DNA of 64,000 nucleotides from RYN-133 sp963754285 (lineage in GTDB: Bacteria; Actinomycetota; Actinomycetes; Mycobacteriales; Jatrophihabitantaceae), in contig CAVWFN010000009.1 in NCBI GenBank assembly GCA_963754285.1, forward strand, positions 62,001-126,000, given 5' to 3'. The position numbers were made by a program, and so were the translations under genes. Under the pieces are notes generated by a model that made no database searches, was not told where the DNA came from, and worked only from the letters and a program-made list of their open reading frames with translations. Positions within the stretch are counted from its first letter, which is position 1, and each line of letters begins with the position of its first letter. Shown here piece after piece: positions 1-8,770 of the stretch.

Positions 1-576
1 CAGCTCGCGGGCGCGCAGCTTCGGATAGAGATACATCAGCGCGATGATGATCAGCGACCCCGACCCGACCGACGTCATGCCGACCACCAGCCCGCCGACG
101 GCGCCAACGGTGATCGTCGGAATGGGCCGGATGTTCAGCACCGGCGGGCCCTTGGGGTCGAGCTCACGTCGCCCGTCGCGCTGCGCCGCGCGTTCGGCCA
201 GGCGCTGGTAGGAGCGCACGAACAGGCCGATGGCAGCGAGGACGAGCGCGACGCCGAGGGCGTACTGCACGAAGTTCTCGACGGTCTGCCCGCTGCCGAG
301 CGCGCGTTCGATCAGCACGCCACAGAACGCGGCGGGCACCGACCCGATGCACAGCCACTTGACCAGGTCCATGCGAACAGTGCCCTGGCGGAAGTGGACG
401 AACGAGCCGACCGGCTTCATCACGGCGGCGGCGACGAGATCGCTCGACACGGCCGACAGCGGCGAGACGTTGAACAACAGCACGAGCATCGGCGTCATCA
501 ACGCGCCGCCGCCCATGCCGGTCAGGCCGACGACGATGCCCACGACGAGAGCGCCGAGTGCCAGGGTCCAATGCAT
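1..576 (-). CDS. TauE/SafE-family membrane anion exporter (C-terminus outside window)
   Basis: This polytopic membrane protein belongs to the TauE/SafE (sulfite exporter-like) family, which moves small sulfur-containing or organic anions across the cytoplasmic membrane; the substrate cannot be told from sequence. The N-terminus starts MHWTLALGALVVGIVVGLTG and contains the glycine-rich GLTGMGGGALMTPML stretch typical of the first repeat. A second glycine-rich repeat, GLVVGMTSVGSGSLIII, appears near residues 165-180. Hydrophobic segments alternate with short charged loops. The start is the ATG at 576, and the reading frame is open to the window edge (192 codons seen of a usual 250-300). It lies 45 bases downstream of aroQ in the same orientation and may be read with it. 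Confidence 0.85.
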   Translation of the reverse strand, partial: MHWTLALGALVVGIVVGLTGMGGGALMTPMLVLLFNVSPLSAVSSDLVAAAVMKPVGSFVHFRQGTVRMDLVKWLCIGSVPAAFCGVLIERALGSGQTVENFVQYALGVALVLAAIGLFVRSYQRLAERAAQRDGRRELDPKGPPVLNIRPIPTITVGAVGGLVVGMTSVGSGSLIIIALMYLYPKLRAREL

Positions 577-621
577 CAGCAGAACCTAGCCGTCAGGCGC
601 GGGAAACGAGGAGAACAACGC

Positions 622-1062
622 TCAGGATCCGTCCAAAGTCGACGCAAGGTACGACAGCGCGAGGACGTAGCCCTGCGGGCCGAGCCCGACGATGACGCCG
701 GCCGCGTGCGCCGAGACGTAACTGTGGTGTCGATACGGCTCGCGAGCGAACACGTTGCTCAGGTGTACCTCCAGCAACGGCGCGGTCAGCATCGCGCAGG
801 CGTCGCCGAGCGCGACGGACGTATGGGTGAACGCACCGGCGTTGAGGACGACCGGGATGCGGTCGTCGGCGGCCTCGTGCAGCCATTCGAGCAACCGGCC
901 CTCGTGGTCGCTCTGGCGCACGCTCACGTCGAGGCCGAGCTCTTCGCCGCCGCGCACGCACAGCGCCTCGAGCTCGGCATAGGACGTGGTGCCGTAGACG
1001 TCCGGCTCGCGCGTGCCGAGCCGGCCGAGGTTCGGTCCGTTGAGCACGAGCACGCTCGTCAC
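622..1062 (-). CDS. aroQ: 3-dehydroquinate dehydratase, type II
   Basis: This enzyme dehydrates 3-dehydroquinate to 3-dehydroshikimate, the third step of the shikimate pathway, in the cytoplasm as a dodecamer. The 146-residue length is normal for the type II family. Visible signatures are the N-terminal VLVLNGPNLGRLGTREPDVYG with the flexible loop Arg and catalytic Tyr, the NAGAFTHTSVAL segment, and the EVHLSNVFAREPYRHHSY segment with the catalytic His and substrate-binding Ser/Asn. The start is GTG at 1062, overlapping the aroB stop in a GTGA. It is the last gene of the prepilin peptidase-zwf-aroC-aroK-aroB-aroQ run, so translation is probably coupled to aroB. Confidence 0.96.
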   Translation of the reverse strand: MTSVLVLNGPNLGRLGTREPDVYGTTSYAELEALCVRGGEELGLDVSVRQSDHEGRLLEWLHEAADDRIPVVLNAGAFTHTSVALGDACAMLTAPLLEVHLSNVFAREPYRHHSYVSAHAAGVIVGLGPQGYVLALSYLASTLDGS

Positions 1063-2120
1063 GAAGCAACCTCCTCATATGCCGCCGCGAGCACTGCCGG
1101 GTCGACGTCGTCGGCCGTCCCCGGGGTGGCGAGCCCGTCGAGCACGATGAACCGTATCCGGTCACCCCTCGCCTTCTTGTCGACCCGCATCGTGTCGAGC
1201 AACTCGGGAAAGGCATCGGGACGGTACCCGGTCGGCAGCCCGAGCGAAGCGAGCACGCTGCGATGGCGGCGCGCAGTGTCGGGGTCGAGACGCTCGAGCC
1301 GGCGTGCGAGCGCAGCGACGTAGACGAGGCCGACGGACACGGCCTCGCCGTGGCGCCAGCGGTAGTTCTCGGCGCGCTCGATCGCATGACCGAGGGTGTG
1401 GCCGTAGTTGAGGATCTCGCGGCGTCCCTGCTCGGTGAGGTCTTCGCCGACCACCGCGGCCTTGACCCGGACGGACCGCTCGACCAGTTCGCGTTCGATC
1501 GGCGAGCCGGGGTGTGCGGCGGCCTGCGGGTCGGCCTCGATCAGGTCGAGGATCGCGGGATCGGCGATGAAGCCGCACTTGACCACCTCGGCCAGCCCGG
1601 CCCGGTAGTCGGCCCCGGGCAAGGTCTCGAGCGCGCTGAGGTCGCAGACGACCCGCGCGGGCGGGTGGAACGCCCCGACGAGGTTCTTGCCGCGGGCGGT
1701 GTTGATGCCGGTCTTGCCGCCGACTGCGGCGTCCACCATGCCGGCGAGGGTGGTGGGCACCTGCACGACGCGGACGCCCCGCAACCATGCCGCGGCGACC
1801 CAGCCTGCGAGGTCGGTGGTCGCGCCGCCGCCGAGGCCGATGATCGCGTCGGAGCGGGTGAAGCCGGCTGCACCGAGCAGGTCCCAGCACGAGCCCGCGA
1901 CCTGAAGGGCCTTCGCGTCCTCGCCGTCGGGCACCTCGATCAGCAGCGCGTTCAGATCGAGGCGCTCACGCAGCGCGGCCGCGCGCTCGGCGAGCACCGC
2001 GGGGTGGACGATCGCGACCCGGTCGGCGTCGGCGATCGGCGCTGCGACGGCGTCGAGCACGTCGTGGCCGATGACGACGTCGTACGGGGCGGCACCGGCG
2101 ACCGTGATTGTCGTGCTCAC
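1059..2120 (-). CDS. aroB: 3-dehydroquinate synthase
   Basis: AroB cyclises DAHP to 3-dehydroquinate with NAD and a divalent metal, the second step of the shikimate pathway. The protein is 353 residues, a usual length. Visible signatures are VPDGEDAKAL, the NAD-binding GLGGGATTDLAGWVAA, the VQVPTTLAGMVDAAVGGKTGIN block, and the metal-ligand NYGHTLGHAIE. The frame is open far upstream, but the GTG at 2120 is chosen because it overlaps the aroK stop (GTGA) and the protein then begins STTITVAGAAPYDVVIG as expected. It overlaps aroK upstream and aroQ downstream by 4 bases each, implying translational coupling. Confidence 0.96.
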   Translation of the reverse strand: MSTTITVAGAAPYDVVIGHDVLDAVAAPIADADRVAIVHPAVLAERAAALRERLDLNALLIEVPDGEDAKALQVAGSCWDLLGAAGFTRSDAIIGLGGGATTDLAGWVAAAWLRGVRVVQVPTTLAGMVDAAVGGKTGINTARGKNLVGAFHPPARVVCDLSALETLPGADYRAGLAEVVKCGFIADPAILDLIEADPQAAAHPGSPIERELVERSVRVKAAVVGEDLTEQGRREILNYGHTLGHAIERAENYRWRHGEAVSVGLVYVAALARRLERLDPDTARRHRSVLASLGLPTGYRPDAFPELLDTMRVDKKARGDRIRFIVLDGLATPGTADDVDPAVLAAAYEEVAS

Positions 2121-2644
2121 GCCAAGATCCCGAGATCGTGCAGGCGGGCGGCGATGTGCGCGGCGACCTGACCGGGCGAGCGCTTCTCGGTGTCGACGCT
2201 CAACGTGGCCACCTCGTCGTAGATCGGTTGACGGGCTTCGGCGATCGCACGCAGTCGCGCCGGCGGGTCGGCGGCCAACAACGGGCGGGTGCGCCCGTCC
2301 CCGACCCGCAGTAGCAGCGTTTCGAGCGTCGCGTTCAGCACGGCGACCGGGACGCCGGACGCGACGACCGCGGCCCGGGTCGCGTCGTGGGTCAGCGCTC
2401 CCCCACCGAGTGACAGGACGCCGTCGAAATCGCTCGCCAGGCAGCCTTCGATCGCGACGCACTCGGCCAAGCGGAACCCGTCCTCACCGTCGGCGTCGAA
2501 GATCTGTTGCACGGTGCGTCCCTCGGCAGCCTCGATGAGGTCGTCCGAATCGATGAAGGGCACGCACATGATCTTGGCCAGCCGCCGTCCGGACGTCGAC
2601 TTGCCGGCGCCCGGTAACCCGACGAGGACGATGCAGGGACTCAT
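2117..2644 (-). CDS. aroK: Shikimate kinase
   Basis: AroK phosphorylates shikimate at the 3-hydroxyl using ATP in the cytoplasm. The 175-residue protein has the Walker A motif GLPGAGKST at residues 8-16, the substrate-binding DSDD near residue 32, the GGG motif in LSLGGGALT, and the LID region with RTRPLLA. The start is ATG at 2644, three bases after the aroC stop. The end overlaps the aroB start by 4 bases. The aroC-aroK-aroB order matches the mycobacterial shikimate operon. Confidence 0.96.
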   Translation of the reverse strand: MSPCIVLVGLPGAGKSTSGRRLAKIMCVPFIDSDDLIEAAEGRTVQQIFDADGEDGFRLAECVAIEGCLASDFDGVLSLGGGALTHDATRAAVVASGVPVAVLNATLETLLLRVGDGRTRPLLAADPPARLRAIAEARQPIYDEVATLSVDTEKRSPGQVAAHIAARLHDLGILA

Positions 2645-2647
2645 GTG

Positions 2648-3841
2648 TCAGGAGGAGGTCAGGCCGCGTTCGGCGAGCCGGGCGAGGTAGGACTGCACGT
2701 TGCGCCGGGTCTCGGCGACCGAGTCGCCGCCGAACTTCTCCAGCGTCGCCTCGGCGAGCACCATCGCCACCATCGCCTCGGCGACCACGCCCGCCGCCGG
2801 GACGGCGCACACGTCGGAGCGCTGGTTGATCGCCACCGCGGCCTCGCCGGTCGCAACGTCGACGGTCTGCAGTGCGCGCGGGACGGTCGAGATCGGTTTC
2901 ATCGCGGCCCGCACCCGCAGCACCTCGCCGGTCGTCATGCCGCCTTCGGTACCACCGGAGCGCCCGGTCACGCGGCGGATCGAGCCGTCGCGATTGACGA
3001 TCTCGTCGTGCGCCTGCGAACCACGGATCCTGGCGAGCTCGAACCCGTCACCGAGCTCGACACCCTTGATGGCCTGGATGCCCATGATCGCCGCCGCGAG
3101 CCGCGAGTCGAGGCGCCGATCGCCGTGCACGTGACTGCCCAGCCCCGGCGGCAAGCCCCAGGCGAGCACCTCGACGACCCCGCCGAGGGTGTCGCCGGCC
3201 TTCTTCGTGTCCTCGATCTCGGTGATCATGGCGGCCGCGGTCTCGGGATCGAAGCAGCGCACCTCGGATGCGTCGACGGTCTCGAGATCGCCCGGCTTCG
3301 GCAGCACGCCGGCCGGGGTCTGCACGCTGCCGATCGAGACCACGTGGCTGAGCACCTCGACGCCGAGGCTCTGCTGCAGGAACGCCTTGGCCACCGAGCC
3401 CAGCGCGACCCGGGCCGCGGTCTCACGCGCGCTCGCGCGTTCGAGAATCGGACGGGCATCGGGCACGTCGTATTTCTGCATGCCGACGAGGTCTGCGTGA
3501 CCGGGCCTGGGACGGGTGAGCGGAGCATTGCGGGCCTGTGCAGCCAACTCGTCCGCGTCGACCGGGTCGGCGGACATCACCGTCGTCCACTTGGGCCATT
3601 CGGTGTTGGCGATGCGCACCGCCACCGGGCCACCCATGGTCAGGCCGTGCCGCACGCCGCCGGTGAGCTCGACCTCGTCCTGCTCGAACTTCATCCGCGC
3701 GCCCCGGCCGTAGCCGAGCCGGCGGCGGGCAAGGTCACGTGCGACGACCGCCGTCGTCACCTCGATACCCGAGGGCAACCCGTCGGCGACCGCAACGAGC
3801 GCAGGGCCGTGCGACTCGCCGGCGGTGATCCATCGCAACAC
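2648..3841 (-). CDS. aroC: Chorismate synthase
   Basis: Chorismate synthase converts EPSP to chorismate using reduced FMN, the last step of the shikimate pathway. The 397-residue length is normal. Family signatures are the N-terminal LRWITAGESHGPALVAV, RRRLGYGRGARM near residue 40 with the FMN- and phosphate-binding arginines, RNAPLTRPRPGHADLVG, and the C-terminal RSDVCAVPAAGVVAEAM. The start is GTG at 3841, directly followed by a TTG that could serve instead. It lies 15 bases downstream of zwf and 3 bases before aroK in what looks like one transcription unit. Confidence 0.96.
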   Translation of the reverse strand: MLRWITAGESHGPALVAVADGLPSGIEVTTAVVARDLARRRLGYGRGARMKFEQDEVELTGGVRHGLTMGGPVAVRIANTEWPKWTTVMSADPVDADELAAQARNAPLTRPRPGHADLVGMQKYDVPDARPILERASARETAARVALGSVAKAFLQQSLGVEVLSHVVSIGSVQTPAGVLPKPGDLETVDASEVRCFDPETAAAMITEIEDTKKAGDTLGGVVEVLAWGLPPGLGSHVHGDRRLDSRLAAAIMGIQAIKGVELGDGFELARIRGSQAHDEIVNRDGSIRRVTGRSGGTEGGMTTGEVLRVRAAMKPISTVPRALQTVDVATGEAAVAINQRSDVCAVPAAGVVAEAMVAMVLAEATLEKFGGDSVAETRRNVQSYLARLAERGLTSS

Positions 3842-3856
3842 GCCGACGATTGTCCC

Positions 3857-5263
3857 TTACTGGCCGAGCAACCACCCGTCAGGTGCCGCCAGGCGGCCGG
3901 CCGCCTTGGGTCCCCATGAGCCCTGCGGGTACGGCTTCGGCCGCGGCGGGTCATCGAGCAGCGGTCCGGCGACCTTCCACACCGCGGCCAGCCCGTCCGG
4001 GCGGGTGAACAGCGACCGGTCGCCGAGCACGACGTCGTGGATGAGCCGCACGTAGGGCGGCAGCGGGTTGGCGCCGTCGAGTTTCGTCAACGGGATGCTC
4101 GCCTCGGCGACATCGAGGTCGAGCTTCGCCCCCGGGCGCTTGGCAACCAGGCGCAACGCGATCTCACCGTCGCCCTTGAGTTCGAAGCTCAGCACGTTGC
4201 CGTTCTTCGGGACGCCCGCCAACGCCCCGGCCGGTTCGCGCAGGATGAGGCTGACCCGCTGGTGGCTCTGCGCCAGCCGCTTGCCGGTGCGCAGCAGGAA
4301 CGGCACGCCCTTCCACCGCTTGGTGTCGATCCAGAGTCGGGCGGCGACGTAGGTGTTCATCGTCGAGCGCTTCGCGATGCCCGGCACGTCGCGGTAGCCG
4401 TCGAACTGCCCGAGCACCACGTCAGCCGGGTCGAGCTTGCGGAACTTGCCGATGACCTCCTCGCGGGCGGCCTGCAGGTCGGCCGAGGACAACGACGCGG
4501 GCGGCTCCATCGCGACCTCGGCAGCGATCTGGAACAGGTGCGTCACGAGCATGTCGAGCACGGCGCCGGTGGCGTCGTAGAACAGCGCGCGGTCGGTGAT
4601 GCCGAGCTTTTCGGGGACGTCGATCTGCACGGCGCGGACGTGGTCGCGGTGCCACATCGCGTCGAACAGGCCGTTGGCGAAGCGCAGCACGTGCAGGTCT
4701 TGGGTCGCTTCCTTCCCGAGGAAGTGGTCGATGCGATAGACCTGCTGCTCGTCGAGCACCGAATGCACGACCCGGTCGAGCGCGCGGAACTTCGCTCCGG
4801 ACGTCCCGAACGGCTTCTCGTAGACCACCCGTGAACCCTTGGCCAAGCCGTGCTCGCCGAGGGCCTTGGTGAGCTCGTCGAAGGCGACCGGCGGGACGGC
4901 GAAGTAGTGGATGAGCTGCGCGTTCTTGCCGAGATGGTCCTTCGCATGGCTGAGCACATCGAGCAGGCTGCCGGGACTCTCGGTGTTGAAGCCGCCGCCG
5001 GCGAAGAACACGTGCTCGGAAAACTGCGACCAGGTCTTCGCCTCGGGCTTGGCGCCGAACTCGGTGAGCACCGAGCGCACGTAGTTGCGGAAATTCAGAT
5101 GGTCGACGTCACCGCGTCCGTTGCCGATCAGCTTCCACTTCGCGGGCAGCAACCCTTCCTGCCACAGCCTGTAGAAGGCCGGCAACACCATTCGCTTGGC
5201 CAGGTCGCCGGTCGCGCCGTACAGGATGAAGGCGGTCGGTTTCGCATCGCGCTCTGTGGCCAT
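3857..5263 (-). CDS. zwf: Glucose-6-phosphate 1-dehydrogenase
   Basis: This enzyme oxidises glucose 6-phosphate to 6-phosphogluconolactone and reduces NADP (or F420/NAD in some relatives), the entry to the oxidative pentose phosphate pathway. The 468-residue protein has the nucleotide-binding N-terminal FILYGATGDLAKRMVLPAF, the YEKPFGTSGAKF segment, and the active-site signature RIDHFLGKE near residue 177 with catalytic His. The C-terminal domain includes FLLRTGKRL. The start is ATG at 5263. It sits between a prepilin peptidase gene (4-base gap) and aroC (15-base gap), rather than beside tal, tkt or opcA as is usual in actinobacteria, so it is probably cotranscribed with the shikimate genes. 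Confidence 0.95.
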   Translation of the reverse strand: MATERDAKPTAFILYGATGDLAKRMVLPAFYRLWQEGLLPAKWKLIGNGRGDVDHLNFRNYVRSVLTEFGAKPEAKTWSQFSEHVFFAGGGFNTESPGSLLDVLSHAKDHLGKNAQLIHYFAVPPVAFDELTKALGEHGLAKGSRVVYEKPFGTSGAKFRALDRVVHSVLDEQQVYRIDHFLGKEATQDLHVLRFANGLFDAMWHRDHVRAVQIDVPEKLGITDRALFYDATGAVLDMLVTHLFQIAAEVAMEPPASLSSADLQAAREEVIGKFRKLDPADVVLGQFDGYRDVPGIAKRSTMNTYVAARLWIDTKRWKGVPFLLRTGKRLAQSHQRVSLILREPAGALAGVPKNGNVLSFELKGDGEIALRLVAKRPGAKLDLDVAEASIPLTKLDGANPLPPYVRLIHDVVLGDRSLFTRPDGLAAVWKVAGPLLDDPPRPKPYPQGSWGPKAAGRLAAPDGWLLGQ

Positions 5264-5267
5264 GGGC

Positions 5268-5945
5268 TCACCTTACGAGGGACGGCGTCACGTCGAATGC
5301 GAGCACCACGAGGGCGCCGACCAGCAGCATCGGCCCGAACGCGATCGCGGTCTTCATCGATGCGCGCCGACGCGCGATGAGCACGATCGCGATCAGCGCG
5401 CCGAGCACGAACCCGGCTAACAGGCCGTAGTACACGGCGAGCCAGCTTTGATAGCCGAGGTAGGCGCCGAGCACACCGCCGATGCGCACGTCGCCCCAGC
5501 CGAACGAGCGCGGCGAGATGAACTTCAGCACGAACAACGCGATGTATGCGGCCGCTGCCCCTTCGACAGCACGCAGGTAGTCGGTCCAGTCGTCGTCGAG
5601 CGCTGCCGCCAGCGCGAGAAGTGCAAAGGCGCCGATCGCCGCCGGGTAGACGAGACGGTTCGGCAGGCGGTGGTGTTCGTAGTCGATCACCACGAGCGGG
5701 GCGCCGGTCAGGGCGACGCAGACGAACGCGGGAAGCAGCGCCGTCCAGCCGGCAGCCGCACCCGCGAGACCACCGAGGACGAGCGCGGCCGCTGCGGTCG
5801 ACATGATTCGTCGGCTGTCGGGTTTCGCACCGACATACCAGCGGGCGTTCTCGCGATCAGGGACGGTGATCGTGAGCCGAGCGAGATACGGCGTCGCGGC
5901 CAGGCAGATCGCTGCACCTGCCGCTGCGCCGGCGATCGAGGTCAC
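5268..5945 (-). CDS. Type IV prepilin-like peptidase (A24 family)
   Basis: This is a membrane aspartyl protease of the A24 family, which cleaves leader peptides of type IV pilin-like and Flp/Tad pilins on the cytoplasmic side. The 225-residue protein is mostly hydrophobic helices. Both catalytic aspartates are recognisable: VVIDYEHHRLPNRLVYP near residue 88 and the GxGD-type FGWGDVRIGGVLG near residue 147. There is no N-terminal methylase domain, as usual for actinobacterial forms. In the mycobacterial order a similar gene lies between aroE and aroC; here it still precedes the zwf-aro genes but is separated from aroE by a 12-kb accessory block. No pilin or Tad genes are visible in the window. 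Confidence 0.88.
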   Translation of the reverse strand: MTSIAGAAAGAAICLAATPYLARLTITVPDRENARWYVGAKPDSRRIMSTAAAALVLGGLAGAAAGWTALLPAFVCVALTGAPLVVIDYEHHRLPNRLVYPAAIGAFALLALAAALDDDWTDYLRAVEGAAAAYIALFVLKFISPRSFGWGDVRIGGVLGAYLGYQSWLAVYYGLLAGFVLGALIAIVLIARRRASMKTAIAFGPMLLVGALVVLAFDVTPSLVR

Positions 5946-5964
5946 CCGGGCAGGGTATTGCCGC

Positions 5965-8553
5965 TCAGGTCTTGCCGGACGTGGACGCGCCGCCCAACAC
6001 GAGGCGCACGTTCATCGGGATCGCATGCATCCGGTAGAGATGCTCCTGGGGGTACTGCGTCTGCGGCTCCCAGTCACCGTTGGTGAACATCGCCTGGTTG
6101 GCGAGCGGTCGCGTGAACACGAACTTCTGCACGATTGACGGGTCGTACAGGCCCATCCAGTCGTCCGGCGAGCCGCGGTCCAACGAGGTCGACTGTGGGT
6201 CCTGGGTGAGCTGGCAGGGCGCCACCGTGCACCAGAGGCTGCGCTGACCCGTGTGCGAGTAGGCGCTCTTCCACGGTCCCCACGGCTTCGGCGCCGTGAA
6301 GAAGCGGAACTGCGTGTACAGGTTCTCCTCGGGATTCGGAAAGTTCTTGTCACCGCGGATGAAGCTGAACGACAACAGCAGATACTTCTTCAGCGCGGGC
6401 AGGTACTGGATGACCGGTTGGCTGATGGCGTGCTTGGCCGACAGCACGCGGGTCGCTCCGGCGACGGAGTTGGTCCAGTCGGCGCCCTTACCGCCGATGC
6501 TGCCGTGGTAGTACTGCCACGCCTTCCCGTTCTGCACCTGGTTCAGGGGCACTCTCGCGAGGTGGAGGTAGTTGCCGTTGTACGTGTAACCGTCGTTCGA
6601 CACCGCGTACAGATACTTGTTCGCTCCGTCGACGGTCTGTGTGTTTCCCGGCCCGTACTGGATGAAGAACGGTGCGGAGAACGACTGCCCGGGGAACATC
6701 GCCCGGTAACGACCGACCGCGTTGTTGTACGGCGGCGCCGCGCCGTCGCTGCTGGTCGTCCCCCACGGGTTGGTCCAGGTCTTCCCGCCGTCGGTCGACT
6801 TGATGATGCTGGCGTTGAACGAAGGCTGCAGGCCGATGGTCTGGTTCTTGTCGCAGGTGTGCAACTGGCGGGCCACCGCAAGGTAGATCACCTTGCCGAC
6901 GCGGGTGATGCCGCCGGTCTTCCACGAGCACCCGTCCGGACCCGGATCGGTGCCGCCGGCGCGGTGGCCGTAGCTGGTCATGCAGTTGACCGTCGTCACG
7001 GTGAGTCGGGACGGATCCGCTCCGCGGGCCGCCAGGATTGCTATGTCGCTGCCGATGTTGTCGGGGTCCGTCCCCTTGCACTTGTTGTTCACGCCGAGGG
7101 TGTCGTTGGCAGTCGAGATCGTGTCGCCGTCCGGGCCGACAGTGTTGTAGAACGTGTCGCCGACGACGGTCGGGAAGTACTGCGGAGTGTCGAAGGCGTG
7201 ACCTGAGGCCGGGCGGTAGTAGTACCCCTCGACGTCGATGTAGAGGTCGCTCGTGGCCTTGGCGTCGGAACTGGCCGACGCGATGTCGATCTTTCCGTTG
7301 GCACCGGTCTCGAGGAATACGAGGTTGCTCTCGACCACGTTGGGGTCGACATCGACACTGCTGGTCGCCTTCGGGCGCGGCGCTCCGTCCGTCCAGACGA
7401 TGTCGGACGCGTGGGCCGTGGCATTGGTCGTGCCGAGGTTCAGCGCGACGGCGTCGGCCGCGGAGGGCACTCCGGCGACGCCCACCACGGGAACCGCCTG
7501 CGCACCGCGAATTACTCGCCCGGCGGTCATCTTGCCGGTGACGCCGAGCTTGTGTCGCGTGTCGACCACCCGGCGCGGGTTCGTGAACGGGACGTAGACG
7601 TCGCCGGACGATCCGTCGGTGGGCACGACGTAGTAACCCTCCACGTCCGCATACACGTCGGTCGAGGCACAGTTGGTCGACAGGGTGATGTCGCCGCTCG
7701 AATCCGGCGCCACCACCGCGAGGCCTTGTGCCGAGTAGTTGGCGTAGGTGTCGACGCGGGGATACGCAGTCGCGTCCGTCGTGTCCGTCCCGCCCGGTTG
7801 GATCTGCACCCAGCAGTCGGTGCTCGTGACGCTCGCCCCGATGTTGAGGGCGACCGCCGACACTCCAGAAGTCGGGATGCCACCCATCCCCAACACGTCG
7901 AAAGTCCAGGGTGCATCGCTGGTGAGCGGCGCCGCCCGGCCGCCGGTGCCGGCGCTCGTGTCGATGATCCGGCTCGGCGACAGCGGCGCGAACGCGGCGC
8001 CGACGGTCGTGGTGCCACTCGAGGTCACATACCCCTGGACGTCGGCTTGGACGTCGACCGCGCTGCCGCCCGGGCCGTTGTAGAACGAGATCTGGCCGGC
8101 GTCGCCCACCTGCACGATCGCGGTGTTGTCGGCGACCGAACCGGCGGGCGCATTGGCCACTGTGGCGTATCGAGGACGATCGACGCCCGCGGGCCAGGCC
8201 CACACGTTGCCGTTCGCGTTCGCTCCGGGCTTGGAGCTGTTCGAGGTGGTGATGTGGAGCATGACTGCCAGCACGTCTGATGCCGGAACGCCCGCGACGC
8301 CGGTGACCGTCACGGAGTTCGTCGCGCCCGGCTGCAGCTGCCCCGACCATCCGGTGCCCGAGGTCGTGTCGACCACGTTGGCCGCGGGAAGCGGGACGAA
8401 CTGGCCGGCCGCCGGCTGTGGAGCCTGCGCCCCGGCGGTGTTGGCGCCGACCGCGAGGCCCAGCGTCGCCAGTCCTACGACCAGGACGCCGAGGATTCGG
8501 CGGCGATGCCGCCGGCCCACACCAGAGCGCGCGCACAGCGCATCGGAAACCAC
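5965..8553 (-). CDS. Secreted three-repeat surface protein with propeller-like C-terminal domain
   Basis: This is an exported protein of unknown function. The start is set at GTG 8553 because GGAGGG stands about 10 bases upstream; the protein is then 862 residues with a signal peptide (RRHRRRILGVLVVGLATLG... cut near AGAQA). Three homologous blocks of about 130 residues follow: FVPLPAANVVDTTSGTGW, FAPLSPSRIIDTSAGTGG and YVPFTNPRRVVDTRHKLG, each continuing with a VxGVxGxP and V(A)LN/H segment and ending in DVxGYY/DVQGYV. This repeat is common in actinobacterial exoproteins, usually near the C-terminus. From about residue 460 the rest resembles DUF4185/glycosidase-like beta-propellers (STDGGKTWTNPWG, YLYAVSNDGYTYNG, KKYLLLSFSF). 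It lies 20 bases before the prepilin peptidase gene. A carbohydrate-binding or cell-surface role is inference. Confidence 0.75.
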   Translation of the reverse strand: MVSDALCARSGVGRRHRRRILGVLVVGLATLGLAVGANTAGAQAPQPAAGQFVPLPAANVVDTTSGTGWSGQLQPGATNSVTVTGVAGVPASDVLAVMLHITTSNSSKPGANANGNVWAWPAGVDRPRYATVANAPAGSVADNTAIVQVGDAGQISFYNGPGGSAVDVQADVQGYVTSSGTTTVGAAFAPLSPSRIIDTSAGTGGRAAPLTSDAPWTFDVLGMGGIPTSGVSAVALNIGASVTSTDCWVQIQPGGTDTTDATAYPRVDTYANYSAQGLAVVAPDSSGDITLSTNCASTDVYADVEGYYVVPTDGSSGDVYVPFTNPRRVVDTRHKLGVTGKMTAGRVIRGAQAVPVVGVAGVPSAADAVALNLGTTNATAHASDIVWTDGAPRPKATSSVDVDPNVVESNLVFLETGANGKIDIASASSDAKATSDLYIDVEGYYYRPASGHAFDTPQYFPTVVGDTFYNTVGPDGDTISTANDTLGVNNKCKGTDPDNIGSDIAILAARGADPSRLTVTTVNCMTSYGHRAGGTDPGPDGCSWKTGGITRVGKVIYLAVARQLHTCDKNQTIGLQPSFNASIIKSTDGGKTWTNPWGTTSSDGAAPPYNNAVGRYRAMFPGQSFSAPFFIQYGPGNTQTVDGANKYLYAVSNDGYTYNGNYLHLARVPLNQVQNGKAWQYYHGSIGGKGADWTNSVAGATRVLSAKHAISQPVIQYLPALKKYLLLSFSFIRGDKNFPNPEENLYTQFRFFTAPKPWGPWKSAYSHTGQRSLWCTVAPCQLTQDPQSTSLDRGSPDDWMGLYDPSIVQKFVFTRPLANQAMFTNGDWEPQTQYPQEHLYRMHAIPMNVRLVLGGASTSGKT

Positions 8554-8770
8554 GAGCTCAATCCCTCCACGGGGCCGCGCATACAAAGGACCCTGTCATC
8601 CCTATCGATCGCGCGCCGGGCGGACTTTAGCTGATCAACGAGGCAAAATGCGCATCGAGCCTCCGGCTTGAGGTGATCTTCTGCGGCCGTTGCGCTCACA
8701 CGGCGATTTCCGGCGCCGGCAGCTCACGAAGCGTGTCGCGTTCCATACCCCTGTTGAGTGGCGTGATCAG

